Shown: one piece after another, positions 1 through 7,658 of the stretch
Layout: each line of letters starts with the position of its first letter
Position numbering within the stretch: the stretch's first letter is position 1
Source of the DNA: Bacteroidaceae bacterium
GTDB lineage: Bacteria > Bacteroidota > Bacteroidia > Bacteroidales > Bacteroidaceae
DNA: 63,712 bases
Assembly (NCBI GenBank): GCA_017466325.1
Contig: JAFTUK010000050.1
Location: forward strand, 1 to 63,712
Direction: 5' to 3'
Notes under the pieces: generated by a model
Told to the model about the DNA's origin: nothing
What the model saw: only the letters and a program-made list of their open reading frames with translations
Database searches by the model: none
Program-made: the position numbers and the translations under genes

Positions 1-3
1 ACA

Positions 4-591
4 GCCTACAAGGCTCATATAATTTCTACTATTGTAGATTGTTTCCCATCATGTTACTATCTCGTTGCCTACAAGGCTCATATAATTTCTACTATTGTAG
101 ATAGTGAGTCTTTTATGAATATTTGGATACCGCCTACAAGGCTCATATAATTTCTACTATTGTAGATTGCTGAAGAACAATATTTGCCGGGGGGCCTACA
201 AGGCTCATATAATTTCTACTATTGTAGATTTAGTTCTTCCATACATCTGTGTTATCGCCTACAAGGCTCATATAATTTCTACTATTGTAGATTTGTATGT
301 CGTTGCCCAACTCCTGATATAGCCTACAAGGCTCATATAATTTCTACTATTGTAGATGCGCCAATGCAACAAGGCTCTCCTGGAGCCTACAAGGCTCATA
401 TAATTTCTACTATTGTAGATATAATATCTGTATGTCTTGACTACATGCCTACAAGGCTCATATAATTTCTACTATTGTAGATCCAAGTCGGGTGCCAAAG
501 CAGTACTACAGCCTACAAGACTCATATAATTTCTACTATTGCAGATGTACACTTTGCGTATCACTTTTTCAAATGCCTATAAGGCTCATAT
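4..591 (+). CRISPR. Type V-A (Cas12a) CRISPR array, distal end
   Basis: Nine 36-bp repeats start at 4, 67, 132, 194, 257, 322, 385, 447 and 511, separated by unique spacers of 26-29 bp. A degenerate half repeat follows at 575-591. The repeat begins GCCTACAAGGCTCATAT and ends AATTTCTACTATTGTAGAT. The end contains the TCTAC-TATT-GTAGA hairpin that Cas12a recognises and processes, so crRNAs should be read from the + strand. The first eight repeats are identical. The ninth has two changes (G to A at its position 10, and T to C in the hairpin), and the tenth loses its 3' half. Decay at this end marks it as the trailer, so the leader and the cas12a/cas4/cas1/cas2 genes would be expected left of base 1. 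No cas gene is visible in the window. Assignment to type V-A is firm from the repeat; activity is inferred. Confidence 0.97.
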
Positions 592-676
592 TCTTCTTAT
601 CACAAAGCCCCGCCTTTCTAAAGTCAGGACTTTGCCATGTTGCAACACCTTGCAACAAAAATACAGACAACAGGCC

Positions 677-738
677 TTCTGAGAATTGCTTATTTATGCC
701 CTGAAATCCTTTGTCGTACAAATACCCTATTCTCAGAA
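677..738. repeat. 10-bp perfect inverted repeat
   Basis: TTCTGAGAAT at 677-686 is the exact reverse complement of ATTCTCAGAA at 729-738, with a 42-bp spacer. The spacer is long for a terminator. It could be a regulator site or a remnant of an element end; the role is unknown. Confidence 0.45.
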
Positions 739-778
739 TGGGGAATTTGAGAAGACTGGTGGCTTCTGTCAGGGCCTC

Positions 779-833
779 GGGACAACAAGGGCGAGTCATC
801 GGGACGACTTAGGCGAAGCGTCGGGACGACTTG
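779..833. repeat. Dispersed GGGACAAC/GGGCGAGTCA repeat, copy 1
   Basis: Contains GGGACAACAAGGGCGAGTCA followed by two CGGGACGACTT-like units. A related stretch with GGACAACGAGGGCGAGTCA and further GGACAAC units lies at about 54231-54300, downstream of recQ. Both copies are intergenic and no function is known. Confidence 0.5.
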
Positions 834-1188
834 CATGAGGCATCGGGGTGTCTTAGAGAAGGCAATACGGCAGGTGTATGGTAAAAGCAGGTCTATTTAG
901 GGCATTTTTTTAGAAAATAATGCTCAAAAATATGGAGAAATCATGGTTGGCGAAGAGAAAAACACCTACTGGGTTCTCTAAAACAAACACTGGGGCATGC
1001 CTGATTTTTCATGAATTTTCATGACATATTCACAAGAACAAGAGGATGGTGCAGGTAAATGGGGATTGTAGCATACGCTTGGGGGAGTGATGCCATAAAG
1101 ACCCACCCCACCGCACACCAATGGTGCGTTTTCGTCCATTTTGCACACTTTTCTGCACACTTTCTGCCGCTATATGCAACAAATGACG

Positions 1189-1196
1189 TAACTTTG
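1189..1196 (+). promoter_or_regulatory. Bacteroidetes -7 promoter box for SDR operon
   Basis: TAACTTTG matches the Bacteroidetes -7 consensus TAnnTTTG. It lies 45 bp before the SDR start codon, giving an expected leader of about 40 nt. Confidence 0.6.
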
Positions 1197-1241
1197 CATA
1201 AGATTTCATTGGAAAACTGACGTAGAAAAGGTAAAAAGGAT

Positions 1242-2066
1242 ATGTCAAAGATTAAAGGCAAAAGAGTACTGATAACGGGCGGTGCATCGGGCATCGGCCG
1301 GCTGATGGGCGAGACGGCTCTGGAGAAGGGTGCGGACGCCCTGGTGATATGGGACATAAACCAGGAGAACATAGATGCTACGGTGCGGGAACTGGGCAGG
1401 AAGGGCACGGTGCACGGATACCGCGTGGACGTGTCCAGGCACGAGGCGGTGGCGGAATGCTATGCCAAGGTGAAGAAGGAGGTGGGCGATGTGGACATAC
1501 TGATAAACTGCGCCGGCATAATAACGAGCAACAAGACCTTCGACCAGTGTACGGAGGAGGAGATTGACCGCACGATGGCGGTGAATGCCATAGCACCCAT
1601 GTATGTGGCACGGCAGATGCTTCCGGACATGATACGGCGCAACGAGGGACACATCTGCACCATTGCTTCGGCTGGCGGCATGCTCTCCAATCCCAAGATG
1701 AGCGTGTATGCCGCCAGCAAGTGGGCGGCCGTGGGATGGTCGGATTCGGTGAGGATAGAGTTGCAGGAGATGGGGAGCAGGGTGCGTGTGACCACCATAG
1801 CACCTTACTACATAACGACGGGCATGTTTGACGGTGTGGAGTCGAGGGTGTTCCCCCTGCTGAAGCCAGAAAAAGTCTCCAAACAGATAATCAAGGCCAT
1901 AGAGGGCGACAGGATGTTCCTGATGCTGATGCCATGGATTCCCATGGCCTACCACGTGATGCGCCTGTTGCAAGGTATCCTGCCCATGAGGGTGTTTGAC
2001 TGGCTGGTGGGCGAAACGCTGGGCATATACCACACTATGGACAATTTCACGGGAAGAAGAAAATGA
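1242..2066 (+). CDS. Short-chain dehydrogenase/reductase (SDR) family oxidoreductase
   Basis: A 274-residue classical SDR. The Rossmann cofactor motif TGGASGIG is at residues 11-18, the NAG-type motif appears as NCAG near residue 89, and the catalytic YxxxK appears as YAASK near residue 156 with an upstream Ser. The region after the active site is long and hydrophobic, with repeated Met/Leu/Pro stretches around residues 220-255, which resembles membrane-associated retinol or 3-ketosteroid-type SDRs. The start is preceded by AAAAGGA. Its stop overlaps the next start (ATGA at 2063-2066), so it is translationally coupled to an aldehyde dehydrogenase. The pair probably interconverts an alcohol, aldehyde and acid. 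The substrate cannot be told from sequence. Confidence 0.88.
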   Translation: MSKIKGKRVLITGGASGIGRLMGETALEKGADALVIWDINQENIDATVRELGRKGTVHGYRVDVSRHEAVAECYAKVKKEVGDVDILINCAGIITSNKTFDQCTEEEIDRTMAVNAIAPMYVARQMLPDMIRRNEGHICTIASAGGMLSNPKMSVYAASKWAAVGWSDSVRIELQEMGSRVRVTTIAPYYITTGMFDGVESRVFPLLKPEKVSKQIIKAIEGDRMFLMLMPWIPMAYHVMRLLQGILPMRVFDWLVGETLGIYHTMDNFTGRRK

Positions 2067-3451
2067 AGACTATGGAGAATACACCCAGGGAGGAGATAAG
2101 GAGGATAGTGGAGGCGCAGAGGGAGTTCTTCCGTAGCGGCAGGACGCTGGACCTGGAGTTCCGGAGGGAGAACCTCCGTGCGCTGGAGAGTGCCCTGCAC
2201 AAGTGGGAGGGGCGCCTGGCGGATGCCTTGTGGCAGGACCTGCACAAGAGTTACGAAGAGGCATACCTGACGGAACTGAGCATAGTGCTGGGCGAGGTGA
2301 AGAACCACATCGCGCACCTGGGCAGGTGGGCGGCGTCCAGGAGGGTGTGCACACCGCTGAAGATGTTTCCCTCCAGAAGCAAGGTGATACAGGAACCGTT
2401 GGGTTGCTCGCTGATAATAGCGCCGTGGAACTATCCCGTGCAACTGCTGCTGAACCCCTTGGTGGGTGCCATCTCGGCAGGTTGCACGGCGGTGCTGAAA
2501 CCCTCGCCCTACGTGCCCCGCGTGTCCAGGGTGATGGAGGAGATGATCAGGGAGACCTTCGCCCCGGAGTACGTTGCCGTGGTGCAGGGCAACAGGGAGG
2601 TGAACACCGCCCTGCTGGAGGAGAGGTACGACATAATCTTCTTTACGGGAAGTCCCTCGCTGGGACGCAGGGTGATGCGTGCCGCCTCGGAGCACCTGAC
2701 TCCGGTGGTGCTGGAACTGGGGGGCAAGAGCCCGTGCATAGTGGACAGGGATGCCGACATCCCCATGGCGGCACGCCGCATAGCATGGGGCAAGAGCCTG
2801 AATGCCGGACAGACGTGCATAGCGCCCGACTATCTGCTGGTGCATGCCGGGGTGAAGGAGCGTCTGATAGAGGCGCTCAGAAAGGAGTTCGGGCACCTGC
2901 TGGGCAAGAATCCGCAGGAGGCGAAGCACTTCGTGCACATAGTGAGCGACAAGGCGTTTGACCGTCTGACGGGCTACCTGAAGGACGGCAACGTGCGCAT
3001 AGGTGGCACCTACGACCGCGAGGAGCGCTACATCCATCCCACGGTGCTGGACGGTGTGAGGGAGGACAGCCCCATCATGCAGGAGGAGATATTCGGCCCT
3101 CTGTTCCCATTGCTCACCTTCAACACCACGGACGAGGCGATAGCCTTTGTGAACAGGAGGGAGAAGCCCCTGGCGCTATACTACTTCGGGGAGGACAGGG
3201 GCAACATCGGCAAGGTTCTGCGCCACACCTCGTCGGGCGGTGCCTGCATAAACGACACCATCATGCACATTGCCAACGAGAACCTGCCCTTCGGCGGTGT
3301 GGGACATTCGGGCATGTCCTCGTATCACGGCAAGGAGTCGTTCCTGGTGTTCTCGCACCAGAGGGCGGTGGTGACAACGCCAACGTGGCTGGACCTGCCC
3401 TTCAGATACATGCCGTACAGGTTCTTCGGGATGGTGAAGAGGGTGCTGTGA
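2063..3451 (+). CDS. Aldehyde dehydrogenase, ALDH3-like (fatty aldehyde type)
   Basis: A 462-residue NAD(P)-dependent aldehyde dehydrogenase of the short class-3 type. The active-site glutamate lies in LELGGKSP (about residue 220) and the catalytic cysteine in GQTCIAPDY (about residue 254), followed by the EEIFGPLFP motif near residue 346. The N-terminal helical region, the PWNYP motif and the overall length fit the ALDH3/fatty-aldehyde branch rather than the roughly 500-residue betaine-aldehyde type. The C-terminus (YMPYRFFGMVKRVL) is hydrophobic and basic, and could attach to the membrane. It overlaps the SDR by 4 bp and likely forms a two-step oxidation unit with it. Arginine codons here are unusually often AGG, unlike genes further along the window. 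Confidence 0.9.
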   Translation: MKTMENTPREEIRRIVEAQREFFRSGRTLDLEFRRENLRALESALHKWEGRLADALWQDLHKSYEEAYLTELSIVLGEVKNHIAHLGRWAASRRVCTPLKMFPSRSKVIQEPLGCSLIIAPWNYPVQLLLNPLVGAISAGCTAVLKPSPYVPRVSRVMEEMIRETFAPEYVAVVQGNREVNTALLEERYDIIFFTGSPSLGRRVMRAASEHLTPVVLELGGKSPCIVDRDADIPMAARRIAWGKSLNAGQTCIAPDYLLVHAGVKERLIEALRKEFGHLLGKNPQEAKHFVHIVSDKAFDRLTGYLKDGNVRIGGTYDREERYIHPTVLDGVREDSPIMQEEIFGPLFPLLTFNTTDEAIAFVNRREKPLALYYFGEDRGNIGKVLRHTSSGGACINDTIMHIANENLPFGGVGHSGMSSYHGKESFLVFSHQRAVVTTPTWLDLPFRYMPYRFFGMVKRVL

Positions 3452-3473
3452 GGAAACACCAAAAGCAGACCCA

Positions 3474-3710
3474 CCCCCAGCCCCTCCCTCTATGGAGGGG
3501 AGTAGTTACAACCGACTAAGTGGTCACATTGGCTCCCCTCAGAGGGTACAGAAGCACATTCAGTGCTTATTCTAAAGACCCTCTTCGCCCCCTGTCTCAG
3601 GGGGACAAAGAAAACGGGGAGCGATTTTCCTTAGAGTCCTTAAAGTCCTTAAAGACGCTTACCGCTTACCGCTTACCATTCACCGCTCATCCGCTCACCG
3701 CTCATCCGCT
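3474..3710. repeat. Intergenic repeat cluster after the ALDH gene
   Basis: This gap holds three repeat types. The first is a C-rich/G-rich dyad (CCCCTCCCTCTATGGAGGGG, about 3480-3500) ending in GAGTAG, like the long inverted repeat near clpP. The second is three 9-bp units of the CCTTAAAGT type at 3629-3655. The third, from 3656 to about 3710, is 7-bp units CGCTTAC and CGCTCAC/T. The last array runs into the 3' end of the nrnA-like gene and supplies its stop codon at 3695. Confidence 0.7.
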
Positions 3711-4762
3711 TTCAGCAATGGTGCGAATTCGCGGACGGCCTTGCGGAAGAGTTCCAGGGCCTCTTCTATTGAGCACTGGAGACGGCCACCGGAGGCATTC
3801 TTGTGGCCTCCGCCGTTGAAGAAGCGGGCAGACATCTCGTTGCAGGGGAAATCGTCCACACTGCGCAGGGAGAACTTGACGAAGCCGGGGTGCTCGGTGT
3901 CCTCGCTGATGAAGGCCGAAAGGCGCATACCCTGAATCTGCAGGGGCATATTGACAATGCCCTCCGTGTCGCCGTTCTTGATGCCGAGCATACGGCGCTC
4001 CTGATTGGTGAGCGTCATGACGGAGGCATTCATGCCGGGGATGGTTTCCAACTTCACATAGAGCAGATAACCGACCAGACGCATGCGGTTGGGCGTGGAG
4101 GTCCAGAAGACGTTTCTGTAGATGCGGTCCTTGTCTATGCCACGCGCCAGGAGCAGGGAGATACACTCGTAGATGACGCTTCGCGTGGAGGCATAGGTGA
4201 AGGCACCGGTATCGGTCATCATGCCCGTGTAGAGGCAGGTGGCCTCGGGCAGAGACATTGCATCCATGCGTCCCATCTGCCAAAGCAGGTGGCAGAGCAC
4301 CTCGCAGGTGGCGCACATCTCGGGGCGCGAAATCTGGAGATTACAGAAGGCGGGATTGGGGTCGAGGTGGTGGTCGGCCATCAGCATGAAAAGGTTGCCC
4401 TGTGCGCTACGCTCCACACACTCGGAGAGGATACCCTCCATGCCCAGGGCACGGGAGGCATCGTTCATGTCGCACACCCACAGGAGATCGGCCTGGCGAA
4501 GGACGGCATCCGCCTTGTCGGCATGCCTGTCGTAACGGACAATTTCGGATGCACCGGGCATCCACTGGAGAAAGTCCGGAAAACGGTTGGGGACAACCAC
4601 GGTACATTCCTTGCCCAGAGCCTTCATCCACGCCATCACGCCGAGGGTACTGCCCAGGGCGTCTCCATCGGGATTCACATGGCACACACAGGCCACCCGT
4701 TGGGCCTCATCTATCCTGTTTTGCAGAGCAGACAACTGCTCTTCTGTGAGAATCTTTTCCAT
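3695..4762 (-). CDS. DHH/DHHA1 phosphoesterase, NrnA-like (nanoRNase / pAp phosphatase)
   Basis: A 355-residue DHH-superfamily phosphoesterase. Motif I is seen as CHVNPDGDALGS (residues 24-35). Motif III is ADHHLDPN (about residue 133), and DTGAF follows near residue 172. The DHHA1 substrate-binding motif is FNGGGHKNASGG near the C-terminus. The family degrades 2-5-nt RNAs and often dephosphorylates 3'-phosphoadenosine 5'-phosphate, in the cytoplasm with Mn2+. An open frame continues upstream antisense to fmt, but the family's N-terminus begins at the chosen ATG, and a -7 box sits 9 bp before it. The last codons (ADER, stop) lie in a 7-bp repeat array, so the C-terminal tail may be repeat-derived. 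Confidence 0.88.
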   Translation of the reverse strand: MEKILTEEQLSALQNRIDEAQRVACVCHVNPDGDALGSTLGVMAWMKALGKECTVVVPNRFPDFLQWMPGASEIVRYDRHADKADAVLRQADLLWVCDMNDASRALGMEGILSECVERSAQGNLFMLMADHHLDPNPAFCNLQISRPEMCATCEVLCHLLWQMGRMDAMSLPEATCLYTGMMTDTGAFTYASTRSVIYECISLLLARGIDKDRIYRNVFWTSTPNRMRLVGYLLYVKLETIPGMNASVMTLTNQERRMLGIKNGDTEGIVNMPLQIQGMRLSAFISEDTEHPGFVKFSLRSVDDFPCNEMSARFFNGGGHKNASGGRLQCSIEEALELFRKAVREFAPLLKADER

Positions 4763-4771
4763 AACAAGAGA

Positions 4772-4779
4772 CAAAAGTA
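4772..4779 (-). promoter_or_regulatory. -7 promoter box for nrnA-like gene
   Basis: On the minus strand the sequence reads TACTTTTG (TAnnTTTG). Only nine bases separate it from the start codon at 4762, so the transcript leader would be very short. Confidence 0.55.
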
Positions 4780-4792
4780 CAAAGAATAATCG

Positions 4793-4800
4793 TATCTTTG
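4793..4800 (+). promoter_or_regulatory. -7 promoter box for fmt
   Basis: TATCTTTG matches the Bacteroidetes -7 consensus. It is divergent from the nrnA-like promoter, and the two boxes are only 13 bp apart, so they may compete or be co-regulated. Confidence 0.6.
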
Positions 4801-4831
4801 CACGTGAGAGCACATAAATATTATGTTTTAT

Positions 4832-5809
4832 ATGGAAAAGAAAGACCTGAGAATAGTATATATGGGCACACCGGACTTTGCCGTGCCCACACTGGAGCGC
4901 CTCATCAGCGAGGGATACAACGTGGCGGGGGTCATCACCATGCCCGACAAGCCCATAGGCAGGCACCAGAGCCAGTTGCAGGCCTCGCCCGTGAAGGAGT
5001 GCGCCCTGCGCCACAACATACCCGTACTGCAACCCGAACGCCTGAAGGACGAGGCCTTCCTGGAGGAGTTGAGGGCAATGAAGGCCGACCTGCAGATAGT
5101 GGTGGCCTTCCGCATGCTGCCCGAAGCCGTGTGGGCAATGCCACGCCTGGGCACCTTCAACCTGCATGCCGCCCTGCTGCCCCAATACCGTGGTGCGGCA
5201 CCCATAAACTGGGCCATCATCAACGGAGACAAGGAGACGGGCATCACCACCTTCTTCCTTGACCACCAGATAGACACCGGCGAGGTGATACAGCAGGAGC
5301 GTGTGCCCATAGGGCCGGACGACAACGTGGAGGACGTGCACGACCGGCTGATGACACTGGGTGCCGACCTGGTGGCGGAGACGGTGCAGAACATCATTGA
5401 CGGACGCGTCACGCCCATTCCCCAGGAGCAGATGCACACCGACGAACCTCTGCGTCCGGCGCCCAAGATTTTCCGCGAGACATGCCAGATACAATGGGCC
5501 AGCCACACCGTGGACACGGCACACAACTTCGTGCGCGGCCTCAGTCCCTACCCCGGAGCATGGACAACCCTCCTGTCGCCCGACGGCAAGGAGACGGTGA
5601 TGAAGATATTCCGCACCACCAAGGAGGCCTGCCCCGGACAGGCACAAGCCTGCCCCACCCTGTTGCCAAGCGCCAACGGCGACAAGACCCTGCGCATAGC
5701 CCTGCCCGACGGTATCCTGCACATCCACGAACTCCAACTGGCGGGCAAGAAGAGGATGAACGCCTCGGACTTCTTGCGCGGCACCTCGCTGGAGGGGTGG
5801 AAGGTATAG
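4832..5809 (+). CDS. fmt: Methionyl-tRNA formyltransferase
   Basis: About 325 residues, the normal size for Fmt, which formylates initiator Met-tRNA using 10-formyltetrahydrofolate. Hallmarks are the N-terminal RIVYMGTPDFAVPTLE. The folate-site region is AFRMLPE, then NLHAALLPQYRGAAPINWAI with the catalytic Asn/His. Next comes GITTFFLDHQIDTGEV with the catalytic Asp, and then a C-terminal OB-fold domain. I prefer the ATG at 4832 (MEKKDLRIVYMG), which matches the family start; an in-frame ATG at 4823 would add three residues. The gene stands alone, divergent from the nrnA-like gene, with a repeat-rich gap downstream. The assignment is secure. Confidence 0.95.
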   Translation: MEKKDLRIVYMGTPDFAVPTLERLISEGYNVAGVITMPDKPIGRHQSQLQASPVKECALRHNIPVLQPERLKDEAFLEELRAMKADLQIVVAFRMLPEAVWAMPRLGTFNLHAALLPQYRGAAPINWAIINGDKETGITTFFLDHQIDTGEVIQQERVPIGPDDNVEDVHDRLMTLGADLVAETVQNIIDGRVTPIPQEQMHTDEPLRPAPKIFRETCQIQWASHTVDTAHNFVRGLSPYPGAWTTLLSPDGKETVMKIFRTTKEACPGQAQACPTLLPSANGDKTLRIALPDGILHIHELQLAGKKRMNASDFLRGTSLEGWKV

Positions 5810-5817
5810 GGAACGGA

Positions 5818-6117
5818 AAAGGGGAAGGACCCACCCCGCCCCTCCCTGTGAGGGAGGGAGAGGTGAACACGGAAAACTATTAGGACATCCCCTCCGCGCA
5901 TTGCGCTCGTCCCCCGAAGCATGGTAGGGACACGGCATGCCGTGTCCGATAACAATAGCAAAAGCGGACTCGGCATGCCGAGTCCCTACAACCCCGAGCG
6001 GGAGCAGATTCAAGACCGCAAAGCGGGATTAAAACGGAGAATGGAGAACTGGAAGGTGACGAGAGAACTCGGAGTAATCAGAGTAATCAGAATAATCGGA
6101 GTAAGCGGAGTAAGCCG
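5818..6117. repeat. Repeat-rich intergenic region after fmt
   Basis: The 390-bp gap has no gene but at least four repeat families. There is a C-rich/G-rich dyad at about 5828-5855 (GACCCACC then CCCTCCCTGTGAGGGAGG). Two 20-bp perfect palindromes, GGACACGGCATGCCGTGTCC at 5928-5947 and GGACTCGGCATGCCGAGTCC at 5966-5985, form a pair. A segment at 5994-6041 (GAGCAGATTCAAGAC ... GGATTAAAAC) recurs inside gluQ at 33260-33305. Finally there are five 9-bp GAGTAATCA-like units at 6072-6117. Confidence 0.8.
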
Positions 6118-6146
6118 AAAAATCATACAATAAGAGAGTATAAGAC

Positions 6147-6180
6147 AATCGCCCGTGACCATTATGAGTCACGGGCGATT
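6147..6180 (-). terminator. Hairpin terminator for DUF5723 gene
   Basis: A perfect 13-bp stem (AATCGCCCGTGAC, 6147-6159, with its complement at 6168-6180) and an 8-nt loop. It lies 23 bp past the stop of the minus-strand gene ending at 6203. T-rich sequence follows on the minus strand. Confidence 0.8.
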
Positions 6181-6202
6181 GCTTTATACTGATGTCTTGC
6201 GT

Positions 6203-7618
6203 TTACCTGTTGGTCTTGCCGAAGGGGAAGTTGATACCTATGGTGAAACTATTACTACTGTTCAAAGGTATGCCCTGCTTGGAGAGTTTGCCCAACATGT
6301 GATCCATGCCGACAAAGACGTTGAAGCCCCTGGGATGAATGTTGGCAACCCAACCGAAACTGGTTCCCAAAGTGCCGAAACCTACGTTGACACCAGCCTC
6401 GAACCACTTGACGGGAGAGACAACGGCGCTGATACGTTCCTCGTTCCAACTGTACTCGCCCTGCATACGTGTGGTACTAAGCAGACCCACGCTGAGTTTC
6501 TTGTAGAAAGGCATCTGGTATTCCACACCTATGTTTAATGTCGCTCCGAGGGCTGTAGTTGATTTGGACATGCCGCCATCCTGCAAAGCAACGAGAGAGG
6601 AGAAACGGTCGCCATAGTTGTCGGCCTGATCTTCTGCCGGTGTACCAGGACCACCCTCTACCTGAATGTCATTGAAACCGGTGAAGACAACCTCCTTACC
6701 CATATTGTATGCCTTGTGGGTCTCGCTCCATGAAATGAAGCCCAAATCGAGCAGAGAGGCACTAACCTTAAGGCCGTCCACCCAACCCTGTTCGCCGAGA
6801 TCCCATTCAGCACCCAGGTCGAAGGCAAGGCCGAAACCGTTAGGGCCAGGGCTCTCGATGTCCACGTTGCCGAAATCTATCTGCTCATAGGGAGTGCCGT
6901 CACTGAACTCCTTCTGTTCCATTTCTCCCCACTCAAAGCCCTTGACACTTACATTGGCTTCGGCATCGGCAGAAAGAACCCACTTGTCGGGGGCGGTAAG
7001 GTTCAGGGTTGCATTCTTCAGGCGGACAGAAGCATTGGCGCCGCCAATGAGGAACTTCAACTTACCGCCCACGCGCCATGCATTGGCAACCTGACGGCTA
7101 TGACCCAAAGCTATCTCGCCCCACGCGGATGCTGTAGAGGACACATCGGTGATTTCGTAATTCTTGTTGGTAAGATTCTTTGTAAATTCGAACAACTCGT
7201 ACGGAGCATTGAAACCAGCATTGGCACGCACGCCGATGTTGAATGTGTTATAACCACCCCATGCATGGAAACCGAAACTGATGATATCCAACCTCATATC
7301 CATTCTGGAATGGTTGTTGGCAGAGAATTTGCCCAAGGCATCGTCCACAGAGATGCTTGGATGAAGATATGTAACCAACTGGTCGCCGTTAAGCCTTATG
7401 ACATCTGTCAATGCCAGGTTTCCCTTCATGCCAAAATTCATCTGACCCAATATAGGGAATGCCACATAACCCTTGCGGTCATAGTCCTTGGCAGGATTCA
7501 ACTGGTGGCCATAAGTGTATCCGTCCAGGAAGTAGGCGCTGTTCAGGTTCTGGGCAGAGGCTGTGCCGCACAGAGCAAGTGTTGCAACCGCCAATATATT
7601 TCTAAGATTCTTTTTCAT
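6203..7618 (-). CDS. DUF5723 family outer-membrane beta-barrel protein
   Basis: About 471 residues with a cleavable signal peptide (MKKNLRNILAVATLALCGTASAQ). The mature start, LNSAYFLDGYTYGHQLNPA, and alternating hydrophobic strands throughout are typical of the Bacteroidetes DUF5723/PorV-like barrel group. It ends in a short strand before the stop. It probably sits in the outer membrane, but its cargo or partner is unknown. An ATG two codons upstream (7624) is an alternative start. It follows the lipoprotein gene by about 35-40 bp on the same strand with no intervening promoter or terminator, so the two are likely co-transcribed and may form an envelope complex. A strong hairpin terminator lies just after it. 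Confidence 0.75.
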   Translation of the reverse strand: MKKNLRNILAVATLALCGTASAQNLNSAYFLDGYTYGHQLNPAKDYDRKGYVAFPILGQMNFGMKGNLALTDVIRLNGDQLVTYLHPSISVDDALGKFSANNHSRMDMRLDIISFGFHAWGGYNTFNIGVRANAGFNAPYELFEFTKNLTNKNYEITDVSSTASAWGEIALGHSRQVANAWRVGGKLKFLIGGANASVRLKNATLNLTAPDKWVLSADAEANVSVKGFEWGEMEQKEFSDGTPYEQIDFGNVDIESPGPNGFGLAFDLGAEWDLGEQGWVDGLKVSASLLDLGFISWSETHKAYNMGKEVVFTGFNDIQVEGGPGTPAEDQADNYGDRFSSLVALQDGGMSKSTTALGATLNIGVEYQMPFYKKLSVGLLSTTRMQGEYSWNEERISAVVSPVKWFEAGVNVGFGTLGTSFGWVANIHPRGFNVFVGMDHMLGKLSKQGIPLNSSNSFTIGINFPFGKTNR

Positions 7619-7658
7619 AATCATAATATTTACTTTAGGATATCACATATAGTATTGG

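Larger units (their letters stand above)
592..1188. other. Intergenic region between CRISPR array and SDR gene
   Basis: About 600 bp without a convincing gene. Short frames here have no recognisable family and no ribosome-binding context. It holds a 10-bp inverted repeat (677-686 with 729-738), a run of imperfect CGGGACGACTT-like repeats (about 779-833), and AT-rich DNA around 890-960. It may contain remnants of a mobile element, but nothing diagnostic remains. Confidence 0.5.

Noticed and set aside
358-384. Spacer 6 containing CAAGGCTC, like part of the repeat
   Set aside because: Eight bases shared with the repeat is expected by chance or reflects a short match only; spacer length and position are normal.
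184-704. Two open frames within the CRISPR array
   Set aside because: They translate the repeats and spacers (the same LQGSYNFYYCR motif recurs) and are not genes.
3695-6013. A 772-residue open frame on the minus strand
   Set aside because: Only the part from 4762 down matches the DHH phosphoesterase. The upstream half lies antisense to fmt and through intergenic repeats, has no recognisable sequence, and precedes the promoter.
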